From assembly GCF_017254865.1 (NCBI RefSeq), contig NZ_JAFKCV010000016.1, positions 18,029 through 82,028 on the forward strand: a DNA stretch of 64,000 bases, written 5' to 3'. This DNA comes from Bowmanella dokdonensis. Lineage in GTDB: Bacteria > Pseudomonadota > Gammaproteobacteria > Enterobacterales > Alteromonadaceae. Below the pieces are notes generated by a model that was not told the DNA's origin, did no database searches, and saw only the letters and a program-made list of their open reading frames with translations. The translations under genes and the position numbers were made by a program. Below, piece after piece: positions 16,886 to 26,954 of the stretch (positions are counted from its first letter, which is position 1; each line of letters starts with the position of its first letter).

Positions 16886-18115
16886 CTAGTGGTTCACACC
16901 ACCGGGCTGCTCCTCTATCGCAAAGTTTAGGGTTCCTTGCAGGGTTTCCCACTTATAGGCTGTTCCCTGCAATCCTGCCCTATCCTCAGCCAGAATGGAT
17001 TGAATGCTGTCGCCGTCCAGGGAACGGCCAAATTCAACCCTACCTGCCTCTTCACCGAGCATTTTCTGAAGCATGATATCGCCCAATTCTTTACGGTAGT
17101 GCGCTGGCTCCCAATACCACTGCATGGGCTCTGTCGATTTGCCTACCGGAAACGCTTCGGTTGTAAAGTCACTGAAGCCGCTGAAATCCCAGAAATAAAC
17201 CCGTTCTGAACTGACACTTGTGGCCAGATCCGCCAGCATCAGTTTCCACTGATTAAAAGACTGCCAATATCCTAACTCCGCCAACAAATGCAGATAACTG
17301 TAATGGTAGGGGCTGGTAAATGCGTAGACCTGGATACCCTGGCCAGTGGCCTGCCCGATAAAGCCGCTCAGCCTGTTCATGTAAGGATTTTCCTGCTCGG
17401 TATTGAGCAGTTTAAATTGCCGGGAAGTCAAACCCTTTTGCAGTGAAATAAATTTTTGTCTGAACAACGGGGCAATACCTTCGTGCCTGATGATATCAAT
17501 ATATTCACCCGCCGTATTGAAACCCAGTGGCGTAATACTGTTCACCTCCTCACTCTGATTTAGCGTCGTCCTGATACTGGCGGTGGTCGCATCGAGTGAA
17601 AAGAACAGCGACGACTTTTCTTTCAGCCGGAATACGGACGCAGACAGGGTATCCTCGCCCAATCCCTCCAGTCTGCTCAGATACTCCGGCGGTACCTGGG
17701 AAATTGCGCCATCCTCAGGTAGCAGGAAATCCAGGAAGTCGATGCTGAGAAAGATCATCTCCACGCCGCCACAATGCATACTCTGCAGCACATTTTCAGC
17801 ATAATCCAGTTGCATAGGGAGATCGGCGCCAGGCAGTGCCAGGTTATACACTGTCTTCCCCTCAAACAGGGGATGTGTCGGGTCCAGGCCCATCTCAGGT
17901 CTGGAATTTCCCACGATCAATACGTTTGGACAGACCTCAAGGCTCCGGTAAGCTTTCACCACTCTGGAACGCAGCTCCGCCTCAGGCTTTAACCTGTTAA
18001 ACCCCGCATAGGTATCCGACCAATACATAGCGAAGGGATCCACCAGCCAATTAAAACTGCAGATCCCTACCAAGACCGCTATAAAGGCCGAGGTGAACCA
18101 GTACAGGAAATTCAT
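16886..18115 (-). CDS. SGNH-hydrolase-like membrane-anchored protein paired with MBOAT
   Basis: 409 residues. An N-terminal anchor helix (about 1-22) precedes a periplasmic domain with a block-I-like motif IVGNSRPEMGLDP near residue 80. This resembles the GNSR form of SGNH acyltransferase and hydrolase proteins. A WEPAHYRKELGD segment near 345-356 could supply the catalytic Asp/His part. AlgJ/AlgX-type partners transfer the acetyl group that the MBOAT protein moves across the membrane. The gap to the MBOAT gene is 8 bases, which strongly suggests a functional pair. AGGGGG lies 4 bases before the ATG. Confidence 0.72.
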   Translation of the reverse strand: MNFLYWFTSAFIAVLVGICSFNWLVDPFAMYWSDTYAGFNRLKPEAELRSRVVKAYRSLEVCPNVLIVGNSRPEMGLDPTHPLFEGKTVYNLALPGADLPMQLDYAENVLQSMHCGGVEMIFLSIDFLDFLLPEDGAISQVPPEYLSRLEGLGEDTLSASVFRLKEKSSLFFSLDATTASIRTTLNQSEEVNSITPLGFNTAGEYIDIIRHEGIAPLFRQKFISLQKGLTSRQFKLLNTEQENPYMNRLSGFIGQATGQGIQVYAFTSPYHYSYLHLLAELGYWQSFNQWKLMLADLATSVSSERVYFWDFSGFSDFTTEAFPVGKSTEPMQWYWEPAHYRKELGDIMLQKMLGEEAGRVEFGRSLDGDSIQSILAEDRAGLQGTAYKWETLQGTLNFAIEEQPGGVNH

Positions 18116-18123
18116 CGATCCCC

Positions 18124-19689
18124 CTAAAACTGAAAGTACAGGAATTCACTGACCTGGAAGAGTGTCAGTACCGAGAGGGCGGCCAGCACCCCCACGAAGA
18201 TAGCCCATCCCGTTGAGGGAATGAAAACCACCTTGCGCCCTAGCCTGAATATTGGCCAGAATGCATCTTTCCGTTCAAAGTGATTGGCGCTCAGGGAAGG
18301 CTGATGGGTGCCGAATATATCCTGGACATTGGGCATGACCAGGGCGATGGCCATCAGAGCAGCCACCCAACACCAATTCAGTACAAATTGACTCCCTCCC
18401 CCATGGCTTTGTGTCACGCCCATGTCTTTCAGGATGACACCTATCTCTCCCATCCGGCTGAGTATGCCCTGAGGCAGGGCTATGCCATTGCCCCCCACCA
18501 TTGCTTGCAGCATGCCCATCGCCCCATCCAGCGTTGTGGCCCTGAAAAAGACCCAGCCGATTACAACAGCGAACATGGTCAGCAGCCAGGCCAGAAACAG
18601 ATACAAGCGAGAGTGTGTTGCTCCCAACCCCAGCTTTTTCATCAAGTGGGCCCAGGCATGACTGACCGACAGATATGCACCATGCAGGGCACCCCAGATG
18701 ACAAAATTCCAGCCGGCGCCATGCCAAAGCCCACCCAGCAACATAGTGATCATCAGGTTCGTATAACGTCTTGACGGCCCCACCCTATTGCCTCCCAGTG
18801 GAATATACAGATAGTCACGTAAAAAGCGGGATAGTGTCATATGCCAGCGGCGCCAGAATTCAGAGATATTGGCGGCCTTGTAAGGTGAGTAAAAATTCAG
18901 TGGCAATATAATCCCAAACATCCTCGCCAATCCCAGGGCCATGTCGGAGTAACCGGAAAAGTCGAAGTAGAGTTGAAAGGTATAGGCCAGGGCTCCCCCC
19001 CAGGCACTGAAAAAATCCAGGCTGGTACCGGTATCCGCCGCTGCGAAGACCGGATTGGCATAGAGTGCAATCCCGTCAGCCAGAACGGTTTTTTTGAACA
19101 ACCCGATAGAGAAGATACTCAGGCCGATGATCAGGTTCTGCTTCGATAATGCGAAGGGGTGGCTGCTGGCAAACTGGGGCAGCATTTCCTTATGGTGAAC
19201 GATTGGACCGGCTATGAGCTGAGGAAAAAAGGAGACGAATAATGCGTAATGCAGAAACCGGTATTCCTTCGTTTTTCCCTGGTAAGAATCGATCAGATAA
19301 GCAATTTGCTGGAAAGTATAAAATGAAATCGCCAGGGGAAGAATGATGTCACCCAGGCTGAAATGCGTATCGAACAGGTTGTTCAGATTAAAAAGAATGA
19401 AGCCCGCATATTTGTAATAGGCCAGCAATATCAGGTTGACTGAAATTCCAAAAACCAGGAAGGCTTTTCCCCCCACCTTGCCCAGATGCTTGCCCAGAAA
19501 GTAATTGAACAACATGGAAAGTAGCAGAAGCAGCAGGTAGGCTGGCTTCCACCAGGCATAAAAAAACAGTGAGCTGACAACCAGCACTGCAATAGCCGCC
19601 TGATTGCCAAAGTGCCGGGCAAAGTTGAAAAACAGTACCAGGCACAAGGGTAGAAACAGGAAGATAAACTCTGGGGAATTAAAGAGCAT
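18124..19689 (-). CDS. MBOAT family O-acyltransferase (AlgI-like)
   Basis: 521 residues, polytopic (about 11 segments). The MBOAT core contains FQLYFDFSGYSDMALGLAR, ISEFWRRWHMTLSRFLRDYL and the catalytic His segment LGGLWHGAGWNF. These match AlgI/PatA-type proteins that move an acetyl group to the periplasmic side for polysaccharide O-acetylation. The downstream SGNH-like gene (16886) is the likely acceptor-side partner. AAGGACGAAGTC precedes the ATG. Confidence 0.92.
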   Translation of the reverse strand: MLFNSPEFIFLFLPLCLVLFFNFARHFGNQAAIAVLVVSSLFFYAWWKPAYLLLLLLSMLFNYFLGKHLGKVGGKAFLVFGISVNLILLAYYKYAGFILFNLNNLFDTHFSLGDIILPLAISFYTFQQIAYLIDSYQGKTKEYRFLHYALFVSFFPQLIAGPIVHHKEMLPQFASSHPFALSKQNLIIGLSIFSIGLFKKTVLADGIALYANPVFAAADTGTSLDFFSAWGGALAYTFQLYFDFSGYSDMALGLARMFGIILPLNFYSPYKAANISEFWRRWHMTLSRFLRDYLYIPLGGNRVGPSRRYTNLMITMLLGGLWHGAGWNFVIWGALHGAYLSVSHAWAHLMKKLGLGATHSRLYLFLAWLLTMFAVVIGWVFFRATTLDGAMGMLQAMVGGNGIALPQGILSRMGEIGVILKDMGVTQSHGGGSQFVLNWCWVAALMAIALVMPNVQDIFGTHQPSLSANHFERKDAFWPIFRLGRKVVFIPSTGWAIFVGVLAALSVLTLFQVSEFLYFQF

Positions 19690-19797
19690 GACTTCGTCCT
19701 TGAGATTTCATCTCAACCTTCCTTACACAACTGTTCAGATAACGCTCTGCATGACGACATAACAGATCCCACCAGCACAGGCTTTGAGAAAACCAGC

Positions 19798-20916
19798 TTA
19801 AATCTGCACAATGACCTTGGCGATACGCTCGCAAGCTTTGCCGTCGCCATAGGGATTATGCGCGAACGCCATCTCCTCAAAGGCCGCCTCATCATCAAGG
19901 AGTTGATTGGCATTTGCCAGTATCACCTCTTTATCAGTCCCCACCAGTCTCACCGTACCCGCGGCAACTGCTTCGGGACGCTCAGTGGTATCCCGCATAA
20001 CCAATACCGGCTTGCCCAGACTGGGGGCTTCTTCCTGTACCCCCCCGGAATCGGTCAGAATCAGGTGCGCCCGGTTCATCAGATAAACAAAAGGCAGGTA
20101 GTCCTGTGGATCGATCAAAAATACATCGGCCTGCTGGTTGAGGATTCGATTAACCGGTTCCTGCACATTTGGATTCAAATGAACCGGATAAAGAACCTGC
20201 ACATCTCCCCGCTGGGCCAACGCCTTCAACGCCTGACAAATCTGTTCAAACCCGCCGCCAAAGCTCTCGCGACGATGGCCGGTCACCAGGATCAGCTTCT
20301 TGTTGGGATCAAGAAAATTGAAGCGCTCGGCCATGCTGCGATTAAGCGCCTGATCGGTCTGCACCCTGTCAACTACCGACAACAGGGCGTCGATCACGGT
20401 ATTACCTGTGACATATATATTGTCCGGACTCACATTCTCTTTAAGAAGGTTGTCACGGGCCGTATCAGTGGGAGCAAAGTGATAACGGGTCAGGGACCCG
20501 GTCAGTTTACGGTTGGCTTCTTCAGGCCAGGGACTAAGCAAGTTGCCTGTCCGCAAGCCGGCTTCCACATGACCAACAGGAATTTTCTGATAAAAAGCGG
20601 CAAGCGAGGCGGTAAAGGTGGTGGTGGTATCCCCATGCACCAGGACCAAATCGGGTCTGGCCTGGGCAAATACATCCCGCAATCCTAATAATGCTTTGCT
20701 GGTAATGTCGTAAAGATCCTGGCCGGGCTGCATCAGATCAAGATCATAATCCGGACTCAGGTTAAACAGCGACAATACCTGATCCAGCATTTCCCGGTGC
20801 TGGGCAGTCACGCAGACCTGGCACTCAATCCCTTGCATGCTCTTTAGCTGTAACGCCAGTGGCGCCATTTTAATGGCTTCAGGACGGGTACCAAAAACCA
20901 ACATGACTCGTTTCAT
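19798..20916 (-). CDS. wecB: UDP-N-acetylglucosamine 2-epimerase (non-hydrolysing)
   Basis: 372 residues with the family start [17 protein letters not shown]. Further landmarks are [32 protein letters not shown] and the C-terminal [30 protein letters not shown]. It converts UDP-GlcNAc to UDP-ManNAc, feeding WecC at 15536. The ATG at 20916 with AGGA 8 bases upstream is the best start; an in-frame TTG lies 6 bases earlier. It is divergent from the acyl-CoA ligase. Confidence 0.95.
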   Translation of the reverse strand: MKRVMLVFGTRPEAIKMAPLALQLKSMQGIECQVCVTAQHREMLDQVLSLFNLSPDYDLDLMQPGQDLYDITSKALLGLRDVFAQARPDLVLVHGDTTTTFTASLAAFYQKIPVGHVEAGLRTGNLLSPWPEEANRKLTGSLTRYHFAPTDTARDNLLKENVSPDNIYVTGNTVIDALLSVVDRVQTDQALNRSMAERFNFLDPNKKLILVTGHRRESFGGGFEQICQALKALAQRGDVQVLYPVHLNPNVQEPVNRILNQQADVFLIDPQDYLPFVYLMNRAHLILTDSGGVQEEAPSLGKPVLVMRDTTERPEAVAAGTVRLVGTDKEVILANANQLLDDEAAFEEMAFAHNPYGDGKACERIAKVIVQI

Positions 20917-21245
20917 TGCCAACTTCCTTTATTGGATATTTATTATTTGCGCTGCAATTGTTACGGGGTATTTACCTTGCAAAGGTCCGGCCTCGTCCTC
21001 GTTGGACGAAAAACAGAGCCCAGTGCCTGCTGAGTAAAAACCTTAGCCCATGTAAGTCTGCCCTTCCGCGTCTGGCAGATATCGGATCAGCCTGGATTCC
21101 TGACTCATCGAGCGGACTGTATTTGCCATCCGGCTTCGTATTTTAACTAGACAGCTATTACCGCAACATTCAAGATATCCATTCTTCCATCATTTTTTCA
21201 GCGAAGAAACCGATTTAGGCAGCAAACAAAGAGATTCAGTGAATA
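20917..21245. other. Divergent intergenic region wecB / acyl-CoA ligase
   Basis: 329 bases between divergent genes. It must hold both promoters, but I see no confident -35/-10 or -24/-12 pair. A TGG...GC pair near 20930 has the wrong spacing for sigma-54. No PEP-CTERM box and no coding frame with a ribosome site were found. Confidence 0.5.
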
Positions 21246-22814
21246 ATGGATTGTTTTTTTCACCACCTCATCGCAAACAGCACCAGGCATTTCCCTGATC
21301 ACCCAGCCTTGCTTTACAAGCAATCGCCCCTCAGTTATCAGCAACTGCACCAGGCAGTGGAGATCACTGCCAGCGGCCTCGCAAGCCTGGGGCTGGAGCG
21401 TTATGACAGGGTGGCCATATTTCTTCCCAAAACCCCCGAAAATATCATTAGTATGCTGGCAGCCAGCAGAGCTGGGGGAGTGTTTGTCCCCGTCAATCCG
21501 GTCCTGAAAGCCAGACAGGTTCAACATATACTCAATGACTGCCAGACCCGTATCCTGATTACCAGTAGCGATCGGCTCAAAGGTCTGGCGGAGATTCTGC
21601 CTGAAACCGGGGTGACACAGGTTATACTCACCGACAAGCCCCTTGAAGGCTTTGATCTGCTCCCGCAGCACCTTTTCGCTCACCTGCCGATGCAGACAAT
21701 GCCCCGCTCCCCCGGGACTGACAATGATATGGCGGCAATACTGTACACCTCTGGCAGCACCGGGTTACCCAAAGGGGTGGTATTGTCCCACCGCAACCTG
21801 GTCTGTGGCGCCCATAGCGTCGCCAGCTACCTGAAAAACCACCAACAAGACGTGATTCTGGCTTTGCTGCCCCTTAGCTTCGATTACGGCTTGAGCCAGG
21901 TGACCACTGCTTTCGTGGTGGGAGCAAGTTGTGTGTTACTCGATTATCTTTTGCCCAATGATGTGATCAAAGCAGTACAGCATCATCAGGTCACCGGCTT
22001 AGCCGCTGTGCCGCCCCTGTGGCAACAACTGATGGCACTGAACTGGCAGGACGCAGGTCAGTCCGTCCGTTATTTTACCAACAGCGGCGGGGCCATGCCC
22101 GCGCCGACCCTGGCTAAGCTGCGTGCTACCTTCAGCAATGCCAGTCCCTATCTGATGTACGGACTGACCGAAGCCTTCAGAAGCACGTTTCTTCCCCCGG
22201 AAGAAGTCGACAAACGTCCGGGCTCCATGGGGAAGGCCATTCCCAATGCCGAAATTCTGGTGGTAAGAAAAGACGGCAGCGAGTGCGATCCGGAAGAGCC
22301 CGGCGAATTGGTGCATCGTGGACCACTGGTCAGCCTGGGATACTGGAATGCACCGGAAAAGACCGCAGAACGATTCAAACCGGCCCCGGCAAAACTGACG
22401 GGGCTGATGCTACCAGAACTCGCCGTCTGGTCAGGAGATCAGGTCAGGAAGGATGCCGACGGCTACCTTTATTTCGTCGGTCGTAATGACGAGATGATAA
22501 AGACCTCAGGCTATCGTGTCAGCCCAATGGAAGTGGAGGAAGCCTGCTACGAAGCATCGACCGATATCGCCGAAGCCCTGGCCTGCGGCGTCCCTGATCC
22601 TATGCTGGGACAGGCCATTGCCGTGCGCATTGTGCTCAAACCAGGTTGTGAGGAAGACAAGGATAGCATTCTGCGCCTGCTCAAACGTCAGCTACCCAAC
22701 TTTATGCATCCCAAATGGTTGGAACTGGTTGCAGAGTTGCCCCGCAACCCTAATGGTAAGGTGGACAGAAGCGCCATCAGCAAAGAATTGAAGGAGACCT
22801 ACGGCAATGCGTAA
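21246..22814 (+). CDS. Acyl-CoA ligase (AMP-forming), exosortase A system-associated
   Basis: 522 residues of the ANL superfamily. The AMP-binding motif YTSGSTGLPKG lies at 167-177. A gate region (YGLTEAFRSTFLPP) and a C-terminal domain containing GRNDEMIKTSGYRVSP and a catalytic Lys near NPNGKVDR follow. It matches TIGR03098, found only in exosortase A genomes. It should activate an acid or amino acid as an adenylate and load it onto CoA or an ACP. The ACPs at 42986 and 47470 are possible acceptors. It overlaps the PLP decarboxylase by 8 bases, showing translational coupling. Confidence 0.93.
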   Translation: MDCFFHHLIANSTRHFPDHPALLYKQSPLSYQQLHQAVEITASGLASLGLERYDRVAIFLPKTPENIISMLAASRAGGVFVPVNPVLKARQVQHILNDCQTRILITSSDRLKGLAEILPETGVTQVILTDKPLEGFDLLPQHLFAHLPMQTMPRSPGTDNDMAAILYTSGSTGLPKGVVLSHRNLVCGAHSVASYLKNHQQDVILALLPLSFDYGLSQVTTAFVVGASCVLLDYLLPNDVIKAVQHHQVTGLAAVPPLWQQLMALNWQDAGQSVRYFTNSGGAMPAPTLAKLRATFSNASPYLMYGLTEAFRSTFLPPEEVDKRPGSMGKAIPNAEILVVRKDGSECDPEEPGELVHRGPLVSLGYWNAPEKTAERFKPAPAKLTGLMLPELAVWSGDQVRKDADGYLYFVGRNDEMIKTSGYRVSPMEVEEACYEASTDIAEALACGVPDPMLGQAIAVRIVLKPGCEEDKDSILRLLKRQLPNFMHPKWLELVAELPRNPNGKVDRSAISKELKETYGNA

Positions 22815-24042
22815 CCACCTGCCCCAACACGCCGACATGCTGCAGTTCGAGGTGCAGGACCAGCAGTTACTGGTGGGAGGAAAATCCCTCGAACAGATTG
22901 CCTGCATGCTCGACAAAGAAGTCTTTTATGCCTACGACAGACGAGTCGTCAAAGCCCAGATAGATAAATTTCATCAGCATATTCCCAGCGCGATCAAGCT
23001 GCATTACGCCATCAAGGCCAACCCCTATCCGCCATTGGTGCAGGCCATGCGTCCCTGGGTGGAAGGTTTCGATGTGGCCTCGCAAAAAGAAATGCTGATT
23101 GCCCTGCAAAGCGGTATGCCGGTCAGGGATATCAGCTTTGCCGGTCCCAGCAAGCAAGCACCGGAAATCCGTGCCGCCATTGCTTCAGGGGTGACGCTGC
23201 ATGTGGAGTCTGAGACAGAACTGGCAAGGGCCATAGAGCTTGGCAGGCAACTGGGCACCAAGCCGGTCATCGCCTTTCGGGTCAATCCGGCCTTCGAGCT
23301 AAAGGCGTCGGGCATGAAAATGGGCGGCGGTCCTAAACAATTCGGTATCGATGAGGAACGGCTGTTTGAGCTGCTCCCCACCCTGGATTATTCGGAGTTT
23401 GAGTTCAGGGGGTTTCATATCTTCTGGGGTTCGCAGAACCTCCGCAGCGACGCCATTGTCGATGCGCACAACAACACCTTTGCCCTGGCCAGACAGTTGC
23501 TGAAACTGACCCCGGTGCCTGTGCAGACCATTAACCTGGGCGGCGGCCTGGGCATTCCGTATTTTCCGGGCGAATCCAGACTCGATCTGGCGCCGGTAGG
23601 GGAGAACCTGCAGCGTTTGCTGGAAGACTATCCTGATCTGGCTGCCCTGGAGCTGGTGATAGAGCTGGGACGTTTCCTGGTGGCCGAAGGCGGTATCTAC
23701 GCCAGTCGCATTACCGATATTAAACTATCCAGGGGCCAGACATTTCTGATGACCAATGGCGGACTGCACCATCATCTGTCCAATTCCGGAAATTTTGGGC
23801 AGGTTATCCGCAAAAACTACCCCGTTGCCCTGGGTAATAAGATGGGACAGCCTGCCAGCGAAGAGAAGGTAACAGCCGTCGGCCCCCTGTGCACCCCGCT
23901 GGACACCCTTGCCGACAAGATGGCGCTGCCCCAAGCCGAAATCGGTGACTGGCTGGTGGTATTTCAATCCGGCGCCTACGGACCGACTGCCAGCCCACAG
24001 GATTTTCTCGGCCATCCTCATGTTGCTGAAATATTGCTGTGA
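22807..24042 (+). CDS. Pyridoxal-dependent decarboxylase, exosortase A system-associated
   Basis: 411 residues, fold type III, related to diaminopimelate and ornithine decarboxylases. The PLP lysine is Lys70 in HYAIKANP. Further features are the glycine loop NLGGGLGIPYF and the C-terminal GPLCTPLDTLADK and GAYGPTASP, with Cys in the interface. It matches TIGR03099. It probably decarboxylates an amino acid, perhaps in concert with the overlapping acyl-CoA ligase, to give an amine or beta-alanine-like unit. The exact substrate is not determinable from sequence alone. Confidence 0.93.
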   Translation: MRNHLPQHADMLQFEVQDQQLLVGGKSLEQIACMLDKEVFYAYDRRVVKAQIDKFHQHIPSAIKLHYAIKANPYPPLVQAMRPWVEGFDVASQKEMLIALQSGMPVRDISFAGPSKQAPEIRAAIASGVTLHVESETELARAIELGRQLGTKPVIAFRVNPAFELKASGMKMGGGPKQFGIDEERLFELLPTLDYSEFEFRGFHIFWGSQNLRSDAIVDAHNNTFALARQLLKLTPVPVQTINLGGGLGIPYFPGESRLDLAPVGENLQRLLEDYPDLAALELVIELGRFLVAEGGIYASRITDIKLSRGQTFLMTNGGLHHHLSNSGNFGQVIRKNYPVALGNKMGQPASEEKVTAVGPLCTPLDTLADKMALPQAEIGDWLVVFQSGAYGPTASPQDFLGHPHVAEILL

Positions 24043-24045
24043 CCT

Positions 24046-25338
24046 ATGGGCGCCCGCAAAACCAAATGGTTGGCTAGCTGCGTCCTGCTATTTGGCGCAG
24101 CAGTCTTTTCCCTTTTCTGTGTGCTGAACAGCAATTTCGGTTATGAGTGGGGCCTAAAAGCGCAACAGTATATTGAAATGAACCTGACAGCACAGTGGGG
24201 GGTACGTAAGAGCTTATTCAACACGGCACAGGCCATCATCCGGCAGTTTCCAAGCCCCTCCCCGGTTCAGTTTGACAGAGACCTCTCCGAGGTAGGCGCG
24301 CGGACAGACTACAACCCGTTGCCAGTTGCTGATCTGGCGATGCATGAAATTGTTCACATAGAGTCAGAATCTGAGCTGCTGTCAGCATTGCGCAAGGCAC
24401 GACCCGGACAATTGTTGTTGCTTCGCAGGGGCACCTATCGCCTCAATCAACACAGAATAGAGACAGGCGCTGCTGGCACGGCATCCCAACCCATCATCCT
24501 GGCAGCCGGCAAACTGGGAGACGTTGAAATTCATCTGCAGTCCACAGAAGGCTTCTACATTGACAAGTCGTACTGGAAAATTGTTAATCTGACCCTCCGT
24601 GGGACCTGCCATGAACAGACCCAATGCGACCACGCAGTGCACCTGGCAGGAAACGCCGACTACGTCGCACTGGAGAATAACCGTTTTATCGATTTCAATG
24701 CCCACCTGAAAAGCAACGGGAAGCCAGTCGGCCAGACCCTGCAATTCCCGGACAATGTGCTGATACGCCACAATGATTTTCTCAACCAGAGCATCCGCCA
24801 AGGTGGAAGTCCCGCCTCCCCCATTGACGTGGTGGGTGGGGACAACTGGCATATCAGCGATAACTTTGTTGCCGATTTCAGTCGTATGGTTCATGGCCGC
24901 CCCAGTACCGTGTACGGCATCTACCTCAAAGGTGGCGGCAGAAATGGCCGGCTTGAAAACAACTTAATCAACTGCGCTTGGCGGCTTCCTCACCAATCAT
25001 CCCTGGATAGCCGCATAGGCCTTTCTCTTGGTAACGGCGGTACGGACCCGGCATTTTGCCAGAGCCCTGAATGTGCCTATGAACACAGCGGTGGCGTCAT
25101 CAGCAACAATCTGATCCTTAATTGCAGCAATGACGTGGCTATCTACTTGAATAAGGCTGAGGATACCCTGGTCAGCAACAACGTGCTGCTCAATACACTG
25201 GGTTTAGATGCGAGGTTTTCTGCCACTACAGTTGTCGCCGAGTACAACCAGATGCATGGGAGAATCAAGACCCGGGACGGGGCAACCATCGACGCGCAAA
25301 ATAATCGCTACCTGCCCCTTAATGGAAGCCTTGAGTAG
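24046..25338 (+). CDS. Right-handed beta-helix protein (chondroitinase-B/PL6-like)
   Basis: 430 residues. An N-terminal membrane anchor or signal (about 3-27) is followed by parallel beta-helix repeats from about 110. The repeats start with ELLSALRKARPGQLLLLRRGTYRL, a typical first strand of PL6/chondroitinase-B-like proteins. Repeated N-N-x-h (ALENNRF, ISDNFVA, LENNLI, VSNNVLL) marks the coils. It may cut or bind the locus polysaccharide in the periplasm. It begins 3 bases after the decarboxylase stop, so it is probably in the same operon. The catalytic Lys/Arg pair of PL6 cannot be confirmed by eye. Confidence 0.78.
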   Translation: MGARKTKWLASCVLLFGAAVFSLFCVLNSNFGYEWGLKAQQYIEMNLTAQWGVRKSLFNTAQAIIRQFPSPSPVQFDRDLSEVGARTDYNPLPVADLAMHEIVHIESESELLSALRKARPGQLLLLRRGTYRLNQHRIETGAAGTASQPIILAAGKLGDVEIHLQSTEGFYIDKSYWKIVNLTLRGTCHEQTQCDHAVHLAGNADYVALENNRFIDFNAHLKSNGKPVGQTLQFPDNVLIRHNDFLNQSIRQGGSPASPIDVVGGDNWHISDNFVADFSRMVHGRPSTVYGIYLKGGGRNGRLENNLINCAWRLPHQSSLDSRIGLSLGNGGTDPAFCQSPECAYEHSGGVISNNLILNCSNDVAIYLNKAEDTLVSNNVLLNTLGLDARFSATTVVAEYNQMHGRIKTRDGATIDAQNNRYLPLNGSLE

Positions 25339-25418
25339 TATCTGCCAGCCCCTGCTGATGGCAAACGCGAACTCCTGGGGAAATCATGCCATGATAAGCG
25401 TCAGATACGCTGACAACG

Positions 25419-26888
25419 ATGCGGCTGATGAATAAGCAATCGAATAAAACCATGTTTTTCCTGTCTCTGCTGCTGGTCATGGTCAGCGGACAAGGCTATG
25501 CCCTGAATATGGATGAATCGGCCAGTTACACTTATGCCAGCGATGATGCGCGTATTTACTGGCCTGCTGAGGATTTTGGCCAGTGGCTGGCCTTCGCAGA
25601 GCACAAACCACTCATTCACTTCAAAGTAGAGGACCGGAACCGGGAGAGGCCCATGCTGCTGAAACTCCCGGAGTTACATCTCACACAGCGACAACTGTTA
25701 CTGGCAATGCGTGCCAACAAGCCAAAAGGGGTCAGCCTGTTTTTCAGTAAGGAAGCCCCTGACCTCAAGGCACCGACATTGCTTCTTTATACCGATAGCG
25801 ATGAATACTATGTGCAGGCCGGCATCGACACCTATGTCAAACCTAACCTTCGCAAAGTGCAGGGCACGGCCGAAACCCTGAGAGTCGGTGAAGGCCGCAT
25901 TGCTCTCCTGCATTTTTCGCTTCCCGGAAAATTGGCCTTGGAGCAGATCCACCGGGCAGAATTGTTGCTGCACCTGAGAGCCGAGCAGGAGGGTGAGAAT
26001 GAAATAGAACTGTTGCAGCTATCAGTTGGCGAAGAATCCGCCGGAGCACAATCCGGATTGGCCGCAAGCTACCCCCAGGATAAATTAATAGGTCAGCACC
26101 AGGCCGTTTACTATGCTGAGAATTTCGACTCCCAGAGTTGGATGGACAGCCTTTCAGAGAAACTAGGCACCCAGGAAAGTACCTGGTCCAACGCTGCCAC
26201 TCTCAAATACCTGACACATCAGCAGGCCGGTTACTTTCTGCCAAGCGAAGGGCGCAGTGCTGTTGCCCGGTTCACACCGGACAAAAACCTCGCCCTGAAT
26301 CTGGATTACTATTTCGCCAAGCACCATGGCAACGAGCCCGAAGAGGCGTATGTCCGTTACTATCTTAAGCTGGCCGAGGGTGCCGATATCAGCGGGGGTG
26401 GCAAACTGCCAGGCTTTGGCGGTACCTATAATAAGGCCGGCTGGGGAGGACGGCCCAACGACGGATATCAGGGCTGGTCCGCTCGTGGCGCCTTTATGGG
26501 AACAATAGACAACCCCCAAAGTCCTTTTCATGGCCATATGCCAATAGGCAGCTACCTTTATGAAGCCATTGATGAGCGAAAATATGGCAGGGTGCTCCCC
26601 TGGGGTCATCCGTTAGCTGCCCTGGCGCCCGGCCGCTGGGTGTGTATAGAGCAACATTTAAAGCTCAATACCCCGGGACAGAATGACGGGTTACTGGAGG
26701 TCTGGATTGATGGGGTAAAGATCCTCATCAGAGACCAACTGATTTTTCGTCATACCACCGAGCTGAAAATAGAAAAAATCTGGTTCAATTTCTATTTTGG
26801 CGGGGTTGAGAAACCCAAGCGGGCGTTTGATATGTATCTGGATAATATTGTCATTGCATCCCAATACATCGGGCCGATGCAAAAATAA
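25419..26888 (+). CDS. Secreted PL14-like polysaccharide-binding or lyase protein
   Basis: 489 residues with a Sec signal peptide (FFLSLLLVMVSGQGYA-L). The N-terminal half has a beta-rich region (about 60-220). The C-terminal half has a concanavalin-like PL14-type domain with KLPGFGGTYN, GWGGRPNDGYQGWSARGAFM and NTPGQNDGLLEVWIDG. The same domain features occur in the 39264 product (GGKFPGLAD, NTPGQEDGVIRGWVNG). Members of the fold are alginate or glucuronan lyases or carbohydrate-binding proteins. Start choices are the ATG at 25419 or 25428. It is last in the plus-strand run starting at 21246. Confidence 0.72.
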   Translation: MRLMNKQSNKTMFFLSLLLVMVSGQGYALNMDESASYTYASDDARIYWPAEDFGQWLAFAEHKPLIHFKVEDRNRERPMLLKLPELHLTQRQLLLAMRANKPKGVSLFFSKEAPDLKAPTLLLYTDSDEYYVQAGIDTYVKPNLRKVQGTAETLRVGEGRIALLHFSLPGKLALEQIHRAELLLHLRAEQEGENEIELLQLSVGEESAGAQSGLAASYPQDKLIGQHQAVYYAENFDSQSWMDSLSEKLGTQESTWSNAATLKYLTHQQAGYFLPSEGRSAVARFTPDKNLALNLDYYFAKHHGNEPEEAYVRYYLKLAEGADISGGGKLPGFGGTYNKAGWGGRPNDGYQGWSARGAFMGTIDNPQSPFHGHMPIGSYLYEAIDERKYGRVLPWGHPLAALAPGRWVCIEQHLKLNTPGQNDGLLEVWIDGVKILIRDQLIFRHTTELKIEKIWFNFYFGGVEKPKRAFDMYLDNIVIASQYIGPMQK

Positions 26889-26912
26889 AAGAGGCAGTGC
26901 GACGCCAGTTGA

Positions 26913-26946
26913 GCGCGTCTATGCGGATCCACCCGCAAAGACGCGC
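26913..26946. repeat. Strong hairpin between convergent genes
   Basis: Outer stem GCGCGTCT / AGACGCGC (26913-26920 with 26939-26946) and inner stem TGCGG / CCGCA (26922-26926 with 26933-26937), separated by single-base bulges. It lies between convergent stops at 26888 and 26955. No T-run follows, so it is a terminator-like structure rather than a classic rho-independent terminator. Confidence 0.6.
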
Positions 26947-26954
26947 AGCACCGG

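Noticed and set aside
20917..21245. Search for a sigma-54 promoter between wecB and the acyl-CoA ligase
   Set aside because: TGG and GC elements occur, but spacing is 13 rather than 10 and no box is present.
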